From assembly GCA_018063485.1 (NCBI GenBank), contig JAGPBG010000150.1, positions 1 through 6,054 of the forward strand: a stretch of 6,054 nucleotides of DNA, written 5' to 3'. The first letter of the stretch is position 1. Every line of letters starts with the position of its first letter. Positions 1 through 6,054 of this stretch are shown here, in pieces. The notes under the pieces are model-generated. The model was not told the DNA's origin. It saw nothing but the letters and a program-made list of their open reading frames with translations, and searched no databases. The translations under genes and the position numbers were made by a program. The stretch comes from Cypionkella sp. (GTDB taxonomy: Bacteria; Pseudomonadota; Alphaproteobacteria; Rhodobacterales; Rhodobacteraceae).

Positions 1-140
1 CGCACATTTCAAGCGCTCTCCCAAATTGCAGTTAGGCAAGTCACTCGGTGCGCGATATTCAAGCACAGATCGGGATGCAAAGACCACGCAACTTGTGCAT
101 CATCGCGTGGTTGCAGGCGATGGGGTCGATTGAGAAAGAA

Positions 141-170
141 GCCCGCCTGACTGATGCCCGCCTGACAGAC
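141..170. repeat. Two-copy 15-bp tandem repeat
   Basis: Two adjacent copies of a 15-base unit, GCCCGCCTGACTGAT at 141-155 and GCCCGCCTGACAGAC at 156-170, match at 13 of 15 positions. The unit length is a multiple of three, so in the open frame 48-329 it would duplicate the peptide ARLTD. It is the only tandem repeat I noticed in the window. It lies in sequence with no recognised gene, so no function can be assigned. Confidence 0.6.
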
Positions 171-335
171 ATTGTGATTGCCGTTCAGTGCCGATGTCTG
201 TTTGAAGATGCCGCGCCGTTGGTCGGAGCAAACCAGTCTGAACTCATGCCGCAACCGGGGGATGATCCGGGTAAAACGCTTAAGGCGTTCGGACGCCCAC
301 TGCCATCACAAAAAGGCTGCGTGGATTGAAACGGT

Positions 336-370
336 CGGCTATGCTGGTTCGACATCATTATGCATAGCCG
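336..370. promoter_or_regulatory. Perfect 9-bp inverted repeat upstream of the thiolase gene
   Basis: CGGCTATGC at 336-344 is the exact reverse complement of GCATAGCCG at 362-370, with a 17-base spacer. A further direct partial copy, GCCTATGC, overlaps the right arm at 369-376. The right arm ends 35 bases before the thiolase ATG, the usual position for an operator or a 5'-leader hairpin. The repeat itself is seen directly. A regulatory role is inference. No T-run follows it, so it does not look like an intrinsic terminator. Confidence 0.45.
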
Positions 371-393
371 CCTATGCCCCCAAAATCAGCTCT

Positions 394-400
394 GGAAAGA
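394..400 (+). promoter_or_regulatory. Ribosome binding site of the thiolase gene
   Basis: GGAAAGA lies five bases before the ATG at 406. It is a purine-rich, moderately good Shine-Dalgarno match at the right distance. It supports the ATG at 406 over the upstream in-frame TTG at 178, whose added residues show no thiolase similarity. Confidence 0.55.
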
Positions 401-405
401 ACGCC

Positions 406-1575
406 ATGACCGATATTTTCATTCTCTCCGCCGCCCGCACGGCCATCGGTGGTTTTGGCGGATCGCTTTCTTCCCTGCCGCCCATCGACATCGCCACAGT
501 GGCGGCGAAGGCCGCAATCATACGTGCAGGAATTGCCCCGGACCGGATTGGGCAAGTGGTTTTCGGCCATGTCATCAACACCGAACCGCGCGACATGTAT
601 CTAAGCCGGGTGACGGCGATGAATGCAGGCATTCCCGACAGCACTCCTGCAATGAACGTCAATCGGCTGTGCGGTTCAGGGGCGCAAGCCATCGTTTCAG
701 CCATGCAGATGCTGACATTGGGCGAGGCAGATTTCGCCTTGGCCGGGGGCGCTGAATGCATGAGCCGCGCACCCTATCTGCTGACCACGGCGCGCTGGGG
801 CCAGAAAATGGGCGACACGCTTGCCCTGGATATGATGACCGGCGCGCTGACCTGTCCGTTTGGCACCGGGCATATGGGGGTGACGGCGGAAAATGTTGCC
901 ACCCAATATGGTATCACCCGAGAGGCGCAAGATGCCTTTTCTCTGCAAAGCCAGATGCGCGCCGCCCGTGCCATCGCAGAGGGACGCTTTGATGATCAGA
1001 TCGCCCCGGTCGAAATGCAATCCCGTAAGGGCAGTATCCGCTTCGCAAAAGATGAACACCCAAAGGCCACCTCGCTTGAAGCATTGGCCGGATTGCGCCC
1101 GGCCTTTCAAAAGGGTGGCACGGTTACGGCCGGAAATTCCTCGGGAATCAATGACGGCGCGGCGGCTCTGATCCTGGCGCGGGGTGATGCCTTGGGTGGA
1201 TTGCGCCCGCGTGCGCGCCTGATGGGCTATGCCATTGCCGGAGTTGATCCCAAGGTGATGGGGCTTGGCCCGGTTCCGGCGGTGCGATTGCTCTGCGCCA
1301 AGCTGGCAATGCAGCCGGGTGATTTCGATCTGGTCGAATCGAATGAGGCTTTTGCCGCGCAAGCGCTGGCGGTTTCGGCAGAGCTTGGGCTTGATCCCGA
1401 GCGGGTGAACCCGAATGGCGGGGCAATTGCGTTGGGCCATCCAGTTGGGGCCACCGGAGCGCTGATCACCACCAAGGCGCTGTATGAGCTGGAGCGCATG
1501 GGTGGCAAGACCGCATTGGTGACCATGTGCATCGGCGGCGGTCAGGGCATTGCCCTGGCACTGGAAAGGGTGTGA
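406..1575 (+). CDS. bktB: Acetyl-CoA acetyltransferase / beta-ketothiolase (BktB-like)
   Basis: This is a complete cytoplasmic thiolase of 389 residues, the normal family length of about 390. It catalyses reversible thiolytic cleavage or Claisen condensation of acyl-CoAs, joining acetyl-CoA with acetyl-CoA or another short acyl-CoA. The N-terminal thiolase domain spans about residues 1-260 and the C-terminal domain about 265-388. The nucleophilic cysteine is C89 in [10 protein letters not shown]. The other active-site residues are N313 (NEAF), H345 (GHP) and C375 (CIGGG), closely matching Zoogloea thiolase numbering. The segments [11 protein letters not shown] (59-69), ARWGQKMGD (129-137) and [10 protein letters not shown] (156-165) match what I recall of Cupriavidus BktB better than PhaA, which suggests short-chain 3-ketoacyl-CoAs (C4-C5) as possible substrates. 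That substrate range is inference; an AtoB/PhaA-like or catabolic role is possible. The ATG at 406 is chosen because family homology begins there and GGAAAGA precedes it. The gene converges on pbpC with a 7-base gap and is not in an operon with any gene visible here. Confidence 0.93.
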   Translation: MTDIFILSAARTAIGGFGGSLSSLPPIDIATVAAKAAIIRAGIAPDRIGQVVFGHVINTEPRDMYLSRVTAMNAGIPDSTPAMNVNRLCGSGAQAIVSAMQMLTLGEADFALAGGAECMSRAPYLLTTARWGQKMGDTLALDMMTGALTCPFGTGHMGVTAENVATQYGITREAQDAFSLQSQMRAARAIAEGRFDDQIAPVEMQSRKGSIRFAKDEHPKATSLEALAGLRPAFQKGGTVTAGNSSGINDGAAALILARGDALGGLRPRARLMGYAIAGVDPKVMGLGPVPAVRLLCAKLAMQPGDFDLVESNEAFAAQALAVSAELGLDPERVNPNGGAIALGHPVGATGALITTKALYELERMGGKTALVTMCIGGGQGIALALERV

Positions 1576-1579
1576 CAGC

Positions 1580-1615
1580 CGTTCAGCGCAACCGTACCTT
1601 GGCCCGCGCTGAACG
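1580..1615. terminator. Inverted repeat at the convergent gene junction, possible bidirectional terminator
   Basis: CGTTCAGCGC at 1580-1589 pairs perfectly with GCGCTGAACG at 1606-1615 across a 16-base loop. The left arm begins five bases after the thiolase stop and runs over the pbpC stop codon. The right arm lies inside the last codons of pbpC. It is the only strong hairpin between the two convergent genes, so it could stop transcription from both sides. Neither side has a T-run, so a classical Rho-independent terminator is not supported. It may instead be a 3'-end stabilising hairpin or coincidence. Confidence 0.4.
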
Positions 1616-3622
1616 CCCCGTCGCGTCAATCACCGACAGCGTGACAAAGCCCTTGCCCAACTGGTCGAGCATGGCCTCACGCCCCGACAATGCCAATGCC
1701 ACCGGAACCCCGTCGGCCATCCAGGTATAGGGTGCCACGCCCCCACGAACGCGTACCAACAGGCCCTCTGGCAGCAGTTCAACCTCGGCCCCGTCGGGCG
1801 GGAAGGCGACGGCGGGAGCGTCGGCGTCAGGCTCGAAGATCGCTGTGCGCGAGCGGAAACTGCGCAACGGAAGCGGCAATTCCGCATTCGAAACCAACAG
1901 GGTTTGCGGCGGGGCAGGCGGTTGCGGATCAAGACTGCGCTTCAGCCGTGCAAAGGCCTGAAACAAAACCGGGGCCGCCAAGTCCGCCCCAAAGGCGCCC
2001 GGCACTGGCGTGCCATCGGGCCGCCCCATCCAGACCCCGATAACATGCCGCCCGTCAAAGCCAATCGCCCAAGCGTCCCGATGGCCATAAGAGGTGCCGG
2101 TCTTGTAGGCCAGGCGATTTTCCGGTGCGCCCGGTGGCGGGGCCAGCCCGGCCAGAATATCTCCCACCTGCCAGGCAGATGAGGCACTCAAGAGCCGTTG
2201 GCCCTCCTCACGATCCCCCAGCATCGTATGCGTCAGGGGCAACGACACACCACCTCTTGCTATGGCGGCATAAAGTTGCACCATATCTTCCAAAGTTACA
2301 CCCAAGCCCCCCAGTGCAATCGCAAGGCCCGGCTTGCCGCCCGGTATCTTGTATTTCACCCCCGCCTTATCCAGCGCCGCCAGCAGTGCGGCCGGGCCAA
2401 TGGCATCGGTCAACATGACCACAGGAATATTCAAGGATTGTTGCAAAGCCTCGCGCACCCGGATCGTGCCGCGATAGTGGCGGTCAAAATTCTGCGGTTT
2501 GTAGCCGTTGAAATCAACCGGACGGTCCTCGATCATGGTTTCGGGATGAACCAGCCCTTCATCAAAGGCCAACCCATAGACCAGAGGTTTCAGCGTTGAG
2601 CCTGGGCTCCGCAGCGCCTGGGTCATATCGACAAAACCCGCGCGCGCATCCGCCCGAAAGGCGGCAGAGCCAACCGAGGCCAACACCTCGCCGGCGCGGT
2701 GATCGGCCACCACGATTGCCACCTGCACCCGCTCACCCTGGGCCGAGATGACTTCGGTGGCCAAGGCCTCAAGCGATAGTTGCAATTTGCGGTCCAGTGT
2801 CAGCCGATACAGGGCCAAGCCCGGTTCTTCGGCCAAGGCGCGATCGTCCATATGTGGCGCGATGGATGGAAATGCGCGCCGATGGGCGGGTACGATTTCA
2901 GTGCGTGCCGCCTTGGCCTGATCTTGCGAGATCAACCCATCCCGCGCCGCCCGCGCCAACACCCTGTCGCGTGCGTCGGTGGCACGTTCGGCAAACCGGT
3001 CAGGGCGGCGGCTTTCGGGCGATTGCGGAATGGCCACCAGCAGCGCGATTTCGGCAGGCGTCAACAAGCGCGGCTCTTTGCCGAAATACGACAGGGTTGC
3101 AGCGCGGATGCCTTCCAGATTGCCCCCATAGGGTGCCAGATGCAGATAGAGCGCCAGAATCTGCTCTTTGGTCAGCCGCCGCTCCAGCGCCAAGGCCACG
3201 CGCATCTGTCTCAGCTTGCCCTCGACTTTGCCGGTGCCGCCCGCCTCCAGCAACCGTGCCACCTGCATTGTCAGGGTTGACCCGCCCGAAACGACATGCC
3301 CATTCCAAACCGCCTGCGCTGCGGCGCGAAGCATGGCGCGCAGGTCAACGCCGTCATGGCTATAGAACCGTTTGTCTTCATAGGCCAACAGCGCCGCCAC
3401 AAAACGCGGATCGACCTCATGCGGATCCACGGCCAGGCGCCAACGGCCATTGGCCACCGTATAGACGCGCAGCAAATCACCGTTCCTGTCGCGAACCTCG
3501 ACCGAAGATTGCACCGCCAAGGGCGGCAATACCGTGGCATTGATCAAGATATCCGCTTCATCACGCGCAAAGGCGGCAAGCCCAAGGCTCACCGCCAAAG
3601 TCAAGATCAGTCTGGCGCGCAT
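1583..3622 (-). CDS. pbpC: Penicillin-binding protein 1C, bifunctional peptidoglycan glycosyltransferase/transpeptidase
   Basis: This is a complete class A penicillin-binding protein of 679 residues, somewhat shorter than E. coli PBP1C (about 770). It polymerises lipid II and carries a transpeptidase domain, acting on the periplasmic face of the inner membrane. The N-terminus has basic residues followed by one hydrophobic segment (about 4-19), a signal anchor. The GT51 domain spans about 47-220, with catalytic E82 in YEDKRF, the GGSTLTMQVARLL motif (113-125) and E170 in APYGGNLEG. The transpeptidase domain spans about 300-555, with S342-T-L-K345 (nucleophile and base), S396-L-N398 and K507-T-G509. 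All are intact. A PBP1C-specific C-terminal domain (BiPBP_C type) covers about 599-679. The gene follows the macroglobulin gene directly. The ATG at 3622 shares its A with the upstream TGA. A GTG at 3625 would add one residue and give a 4-base GTGA overlap. No good Shine-Dalgarno is seen for either start, so translational coupling is likely. A role in repairing damaged peptidoglycan is proposed in the literature, not shown by the sequence. Confidence 0.95.
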   Translation of the reverse strand: MRARLILTLAVSLGLAAFARDEADILINATVLPPLAVQSSVEVRDRNGDLLRVYTVANGRWRLAVDPHEVDPRFVAALLAYEDKRFYSHDGVDLRAMLRAAAQAVWNGHVVSGGSTLTMQVARLLEAGGTGKVEGKLRQMRVALALERRLTKEQILALYLHLAPYGGNLEGIRAATLSYFGKEPRLLTPAEIALLVAIPQSPESRRPDRFAERATDARDRVLARAARDGLISQDQAKAARTEIVPAHRRAFPSIAPHMDDRALAEEPGLALYRLTLDRKLQLSLEALATEVISAQGERVQVAIVVADHRAGEVLASVGSAAFRADARAGFVDMTQALRSPGSTLKPLVYGLAFDEGLVHPETMIEDRPVDFNGYKPQNFDRHYRGTIRVREALQQSLNIPVVMLTDAIGPAALLAALDKAGVKYKIPGGKPGLAIALGGLGVTLEDMVQLYAAIARGGVSLPLTHTMLGDREEGQRLLSASSAWQVGDILAGLAPPPGAPENRLAYKTGTSYGHRDAWAIGFDGRHVIGVWMGRPDGTPVPGAFGADLAAPVLFQAFARLKRSLDPQPPAPPQTLLVSNAELPLPLRSFRSRTAIFEPDADAPAVAFPPDGAEVELLPEGLLVRVRGGVAPYTWMADGVPVALALSGREAMLDQLGKGFVTLSVIDATGRSARAKVRLR

Positions 3623-6054
3623 CACTCAGCGATTGTGATGGTGCCTGCGTCGCTCAATCCGGTCAGATCGGGGCGATACATGTCTTCAACCGAGGCTGCC
3701 GGTTGATGGAAGGTGCCCGGAGACACCGCCCGCACCACATAGGCCAGCCGGAACGCGGTATTGTCATAACGGTCAAGCGCGGTAAGGAAACGATCCTGCC
3801 GGAATTCGCTATGCGCCACGTCGGTTTCGGTTTCCAGCCAGCTCAACCCTTCGGTCGATCCACCGGAAATCAGGTTCGGGTTGTCGATCTCGAACCCCGC
3901 AGGCAGCGGATCATTCACCATCACCCGCGCCTCGCCCCGGCCGAAGGGCGTGACATCCAGCACCGCAACCAGACGTGTCCCGACCTTGAGGTCGTTCATC
4001 GCCGCAGGTTGCCCGTCCATCGTGTAATAGGACCGGGTGATCGCATAGCCGGTTCCGCCCGCCGCCTCCGGTACTTTGGGAACACCGTAGGTAGTAATGG
4101 TAAGGGTGGTATCGGCCTTGCTTTCGTTTTTAACAACAACAGGTTGCGATGAGTTGGCATCCAGAACCCGCACCAGCGGCCCACTCGCCGCTGCACCGTC
4201 GATGGTAATGCCATCCGCACCGGCGCGGTCGATCAAGGCATTGGCCGCCAACAGGGACCAAGTTGCTTCCTGTGTTGAGAGTGCCCGTTGGGTCACAATG
4301 CCGCTGGTCAAGGCCTCACGATCCACAGCATCCGATCCCGCCTCAACCGCAAGCGTCAGAACGGCTGCCATGTCACGGGTATGGGTGCCGTAATCGGCGC
4401 GGTAGATTTGATCCACCTTTGTGGCCTTGGCAGCTTCCAACGATGCCACTGCCTTGCGGAACATCGCATCGGCGCGCGGCTGATCACCATAGCTGGCCAA
4501 TGCCGCGCCCAGTTGCGCCTGCGCCATCGGCGTGCCGAAAGCATCGCCTTTGACATCGGCATAATAGCGCAAATCGCCGATGGCTGCCGCCCCTTCACGT
4601 GCCAGAACCATCAGCGCATAAGCCAATGCCTGTCCGCCGCCCTGATCAAAGTCAGCCTGGTAGTTCACCTGATTGCGCAGGTTATCCAGCGCCGACCGGA
4701 AAGCATTTTCCGGCACCGCAAACCCGCGTGCCTTTGCCCGGCTCAGGAAATCGGTGACATAGGCGTCCAGCCAGAAATCCCCGCTGTTCGGACTCCACAG
4801 ACCAAAGGCGCCGCTGGCATCCTGATTCATCAAGACCAACGGAATGGTTTGCTCGATCCGCTTGTGGATATTATCCCCGTCAGGCAGGCCCAAAGCGGCG
4901 GCCACCTGATCGAAATACAACAGCGGAAGCGCTTTTGAGGTCATTTGCTCGGTGCAGCCATAGGGGTAACGATCAAGTGCCGCCAAGATCCCCGGTGCGT
5001 TCAGTCGCGCAATCGGGCCAACCGCCATCGTGGCTTTGGCCGTGCCGGGAATCATCCCGGTAAAGGCGTTGTCATCGAGTGTAAAGGCCTGTCCCTTGGC
5101 CAGATCAAGCCGCGTCACCTGCACGACAGGCGGATCATTGGCCTGCACAGGCAGGGTCAGCGTTTTGGTCAGAACCTTGCCGTCCGGGGTGGTCAACGCA
5201 ACATCAATCGTCTGAGTGCCCACCCCATCAGCTTTGATTGGAATGGCATAGACCACCTTGGCCTTGTCACCCAGATCAAAGCCAGAAGGTGTGGTGCCAA
5301 CAGTCACCCCATGGCCAGCAACATCGAGCCCCATCCGGCCCGAGGGCCCCGTGGCGTGAACGATCTCCAGCAACAACCGGCTTTCATCGCCGGGGGCCAT
5401 GAATCGCGGCAGGCTGGCGGTAACAACAACCGGGTCGCGCACCAGAACATCGGCATTGGCTTGGCCGACACCCTTTTTCGACCAAGCCACCGCCATGATC
5501 TTTACCGTGCCGTTAAAGGACGGCAGGGTGAAATTCGCGCGCGCATAGCCATCCGCACCAACCGTCACCGGTCCGGTGAAATAGGCGACCAACTCCTCTG
5601 TCGGAGGTGGCGCCTGCAAGCGCGCTTGCGCGCCCGCATCACCGCCCGAGCGCACCTCGCCCTGCACACCATTCAGCGGATCAATCAGTCGTCCGTAGAT
5701 GTCACGGATGCCAACTCCCAGTTTTTGCTGGCCAAAGTAATAGGCCGAAGGATCGGGCGGAGTGAACGCGGTCAGGTTCAAGATACCCTGATCGACAGCA
5801 GCAATCGTGACATAGGCGGTGTCGCCCGCCTCGATGCCTTCCACCTTGACCGCCACATCCAGCGGCCCGCGCGGCGCGGTTTCCGCCGCCGTTTCGATGC
5901 TGGCGCGCAGGGCATGTGCGCCGGGATCAATGCTGGCATGAGTCAGGCCCATGGCGCGCGCCGGAACCCGGCCTGCGGCCACATCCATCGGCCGCAACAC
6001 GCTGGCCGTGACATAAACCCCAGCGCCCCATTCGTCGGTAACGTCCAACGGGAT
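3622..6054 (-). CDS. yfhM: Alpha-2-macroglobulin family protein, YfhM type, C-terminal part (5' end outside window)
   Basis: About 810 C-terminal residues of a bacterial alpha-2-macroglobulin are visible. Full-length family members run to roughly 1,600-1,800 residues, and the frame is open to the window edge. The codon at 6048-6046 is TTG within continuing sequence (Ile-Pro-Leu-Asp-Val), not a start. These proteins sit in the periplasm, usually as inner-membrane lipoproteins. A protease that cuts the bait region is captured through an activated thioester. Counting from 6048: macroglobulin-like beta domains at about 60-125; a Gly/Ala/Pro-rich exposed stretch at about 126-152 that fits the bait region; the A2M signature domain at about 155-230 (FTGPVTVG, LPSFNGTVKIMAVAWSK, DPVVVTASLPRFMAPGD); the thioester motif YPYGC365TEQ368 at the start of the alpha-helical thioester domain (about 340-620); and a C-terminal receptor-like beta domain ending in VEDMYRPDLTG. 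The intact CxEQ separates it from the thioester-lacking YfaS type. Overlap with pbpC downstream matches the conserved yfhM-pbpC arrangement. The signal peptide and lipobox cannot be checked here. Confidence 0.93.
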   Translation of the reverse strand: MPLDVTDEWGAGVYVTASVLRPMDVAAGRVPARAMGLTHASIDPGAHALRASIETAAETAPRGPLDVAVKVEGIEAGDTAYVTIAAVDQGILNLTAFTPPDPSAYYFGQQKLGVGIRDIYGRLIDPLNGVQGEVRSGGDAGAQARLQAPPPTEELVAYFTGPVTVGADGYARANFTLPSFNGTVKIMAVAWSKKGVGQANADVLVRDPVVVTASLPRFMAPGDESRLLLEIVHATGPSGRMGLDVAGHGVTVGTTPSGFDLGDKAKVVYAIPIKADGVGTQTIDVALTTPDGKVLTKTLTLPVQANDPPVVQVTRLDLAKGQAFTLDDNAFTGMIPGTAKATMAVGPIARLNAPGILAALDRYPYGCTEQMTSKALPLLYFDQVAAALGLPDGDNIHKRIEQTIPLVLMNQDASGAFGLWSPNSGDFWLDAYVTDFLSRAKARGFAVPENAFRSALDNLRNQVNYQADFDQGGGQALAYALMVLAREGAAAIGDLRYYADVKGDAFGTPMAQAQLGAALASYGDQPRADAMFRKAVASLEAAKATKVDQIYRADYGTHTRDMAAVLTLAVEAGSDAVDREALTSGIVTQRALSTQEATWSLLAANALIDRAGADGITIDGAAASGPLVRVLDANSSQPVVVKNESKADTTLTITTYGVPKVPEAAGGTGYAITRSYYTMDGQPAAMNDLKVGTRLVAVLDVTPFGRGEARVMVNDPLPAGFEIDNPNLISGGSTEGLSWLETETDVAHSEFRQDRFLTALDRYDNTAFRLAYVVRAVSPGTFHQPAASVEDMYRPDLTGLSDAGTITIAE
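5609..5634. repeat. Strong hairpin inside yfhM, in the predicted bait-region codons
   Basis: GCAAGCGCGCTTGC at 5616-5629 is a perfect 14-bp palindrome. It is flanked by GGCGC (5609-5613) and GCGCC (5630-5634), which can extend the stem past a two-base bulge. It encodes AQARLQ, residues 140-145 counted from 6048, within the low-complexity linker before the A2M signature domain. The pairing is seen directly. GC-rich coding sequence produces such palindromes by chance, so a function is not implied. Confidence 0.45.

Larger units (their letters stand above)
1..405. other. Upstream region without a recognisable gene
   Basis: I can support no gene in this stretch. Three short open frames exist: a plus-strand frame open from the window edge to a TGA at 131-133, a GTG-started plus frame at 48-329 (93 codons), and a TTG-started minus frame at 9-254. 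None has a convincing ribosome binding site or a protein sequence I recognise, and third-position G+C in the plus frames looks weaker than in the neighbouring genes. The region could be the tail of an upstream gene followed by a leader region, or a decayed gene. It contains the tandem 15-mer at 141-170, a small AACGC/GCGTT hairpin at 275-289, and the inverted repeat at 336-370. The promoter of the thiolase gene should lie here, but I see no convincing -35/-10 pair. Confidence 0.5.

Noticed and set aside
9..254. A minus-strand open frame of 81 codons opposite the 5' region
   Set aside because: It has a TTG start, no ribosome binding site and no recognisable protein features, and it overlaps other equally weak frames.
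326..361. A promoter made of TTGAAA (326-331) and CATTAT (356-361)
   Set aside because: The spacing is 24 bases, too long for a sigma-70 type promoter, and no better-spaced pair was found nearby.
178..405. A TTG-started N-terminal extension of the thiolase by 76 residues
   Set aside because: The extension shows no thiolase similarity and would make the protein far longer than the family norm. The ATG at 406 has a suitable ribosome binding site and begins exactly where family homology starts.
697..1629. A long 310-codon minus-strand open frame opposite the thiolase gene
   Set aside because: It lies antisense to a clearly real gene with complete catalytic motifs. Its translation shows no domain, and long antisense frames are common in GC-rich DNA.
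2797..3543. A 248-codon plus-strand open frame opposite pbpC
   Set aside because: Its translation is rich in Arg, Pro and Ala, as expected for an antisense shadow. The opposite strand encodes intact PBP1C motifs throughout.
4288..4938. A 216-codon plus-strand open frame opposite yfhM
   Set aside because: It is antisense to the thioester domain of a clear macroglobulin gene and has no recognisable domain or start signal.
6046..6048. TTG as the start codon of the macroglobulin gene
   Set aside because: The frame continues open to the window edge (Ile-Pro before it). Family members are about twice the visible length and carry an N-terminal export signal, so the true start lies outside.

Overview
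The window looks like chromosomal DNA from a moderately GC-rich alphaproteobacterium. By eye it is roughly 60% G+C, and the protein sequences resemble those of the Rhodobacteraceae/Paracoccaceae. This placement rests on codon usage and protein style, not on a marker gene. There are no mobile elements, RNA genes or CRISPR arrays.

Layout: (1) Positions 1-405 hold no gene that I can recognise. They contain a short tandem repeat at 141-170 and a perfect 9-bp inverted repeat (336-344 / 362-370) just upstream of the first gene. (2) Positions 406-1575, plus strand, encode a complete 389-residue thiolase with all catalytic residues, closest by memory to the BktB type of beta-ketothiolase. (3) Seven bases beyond its stop is the stop of a convergent gene at 1583-3622, minus strand, encoding penicillin-binding protein 1C (PbpC). 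A perfect 10-bp inverted repeat (1580-1589 / 1606-1615) lies at this tail-to-tail junction. (4) Immediately upstream of pbpC and overlapping it by one base (or four, if GTG is the start) is the C-terminal 810-residue part of a bacterial alpha-2-macroglobulin, YfhM type. Its 5' end lies beyond the right edge of the window.

The two minus-strand genes form the widely conserved yfhM-pbpC pair. The macroglobulin is thought to trap foreign proteases in the periplasm through a thioester (the CTEQ motif is present here). PBP1C, a bifunctional glycosyltransferase/transpeptidase, is proposed to repair peptidoglycan at the breach. The thiolase is metabolically unrelated and is transcribed towards the pair from the other side. 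I found no clearly novel system. The points most worth checking are the two inverted repeats flanking the thiolase and a strong hairpin lying in the predicted bait region of the macroglobulin.
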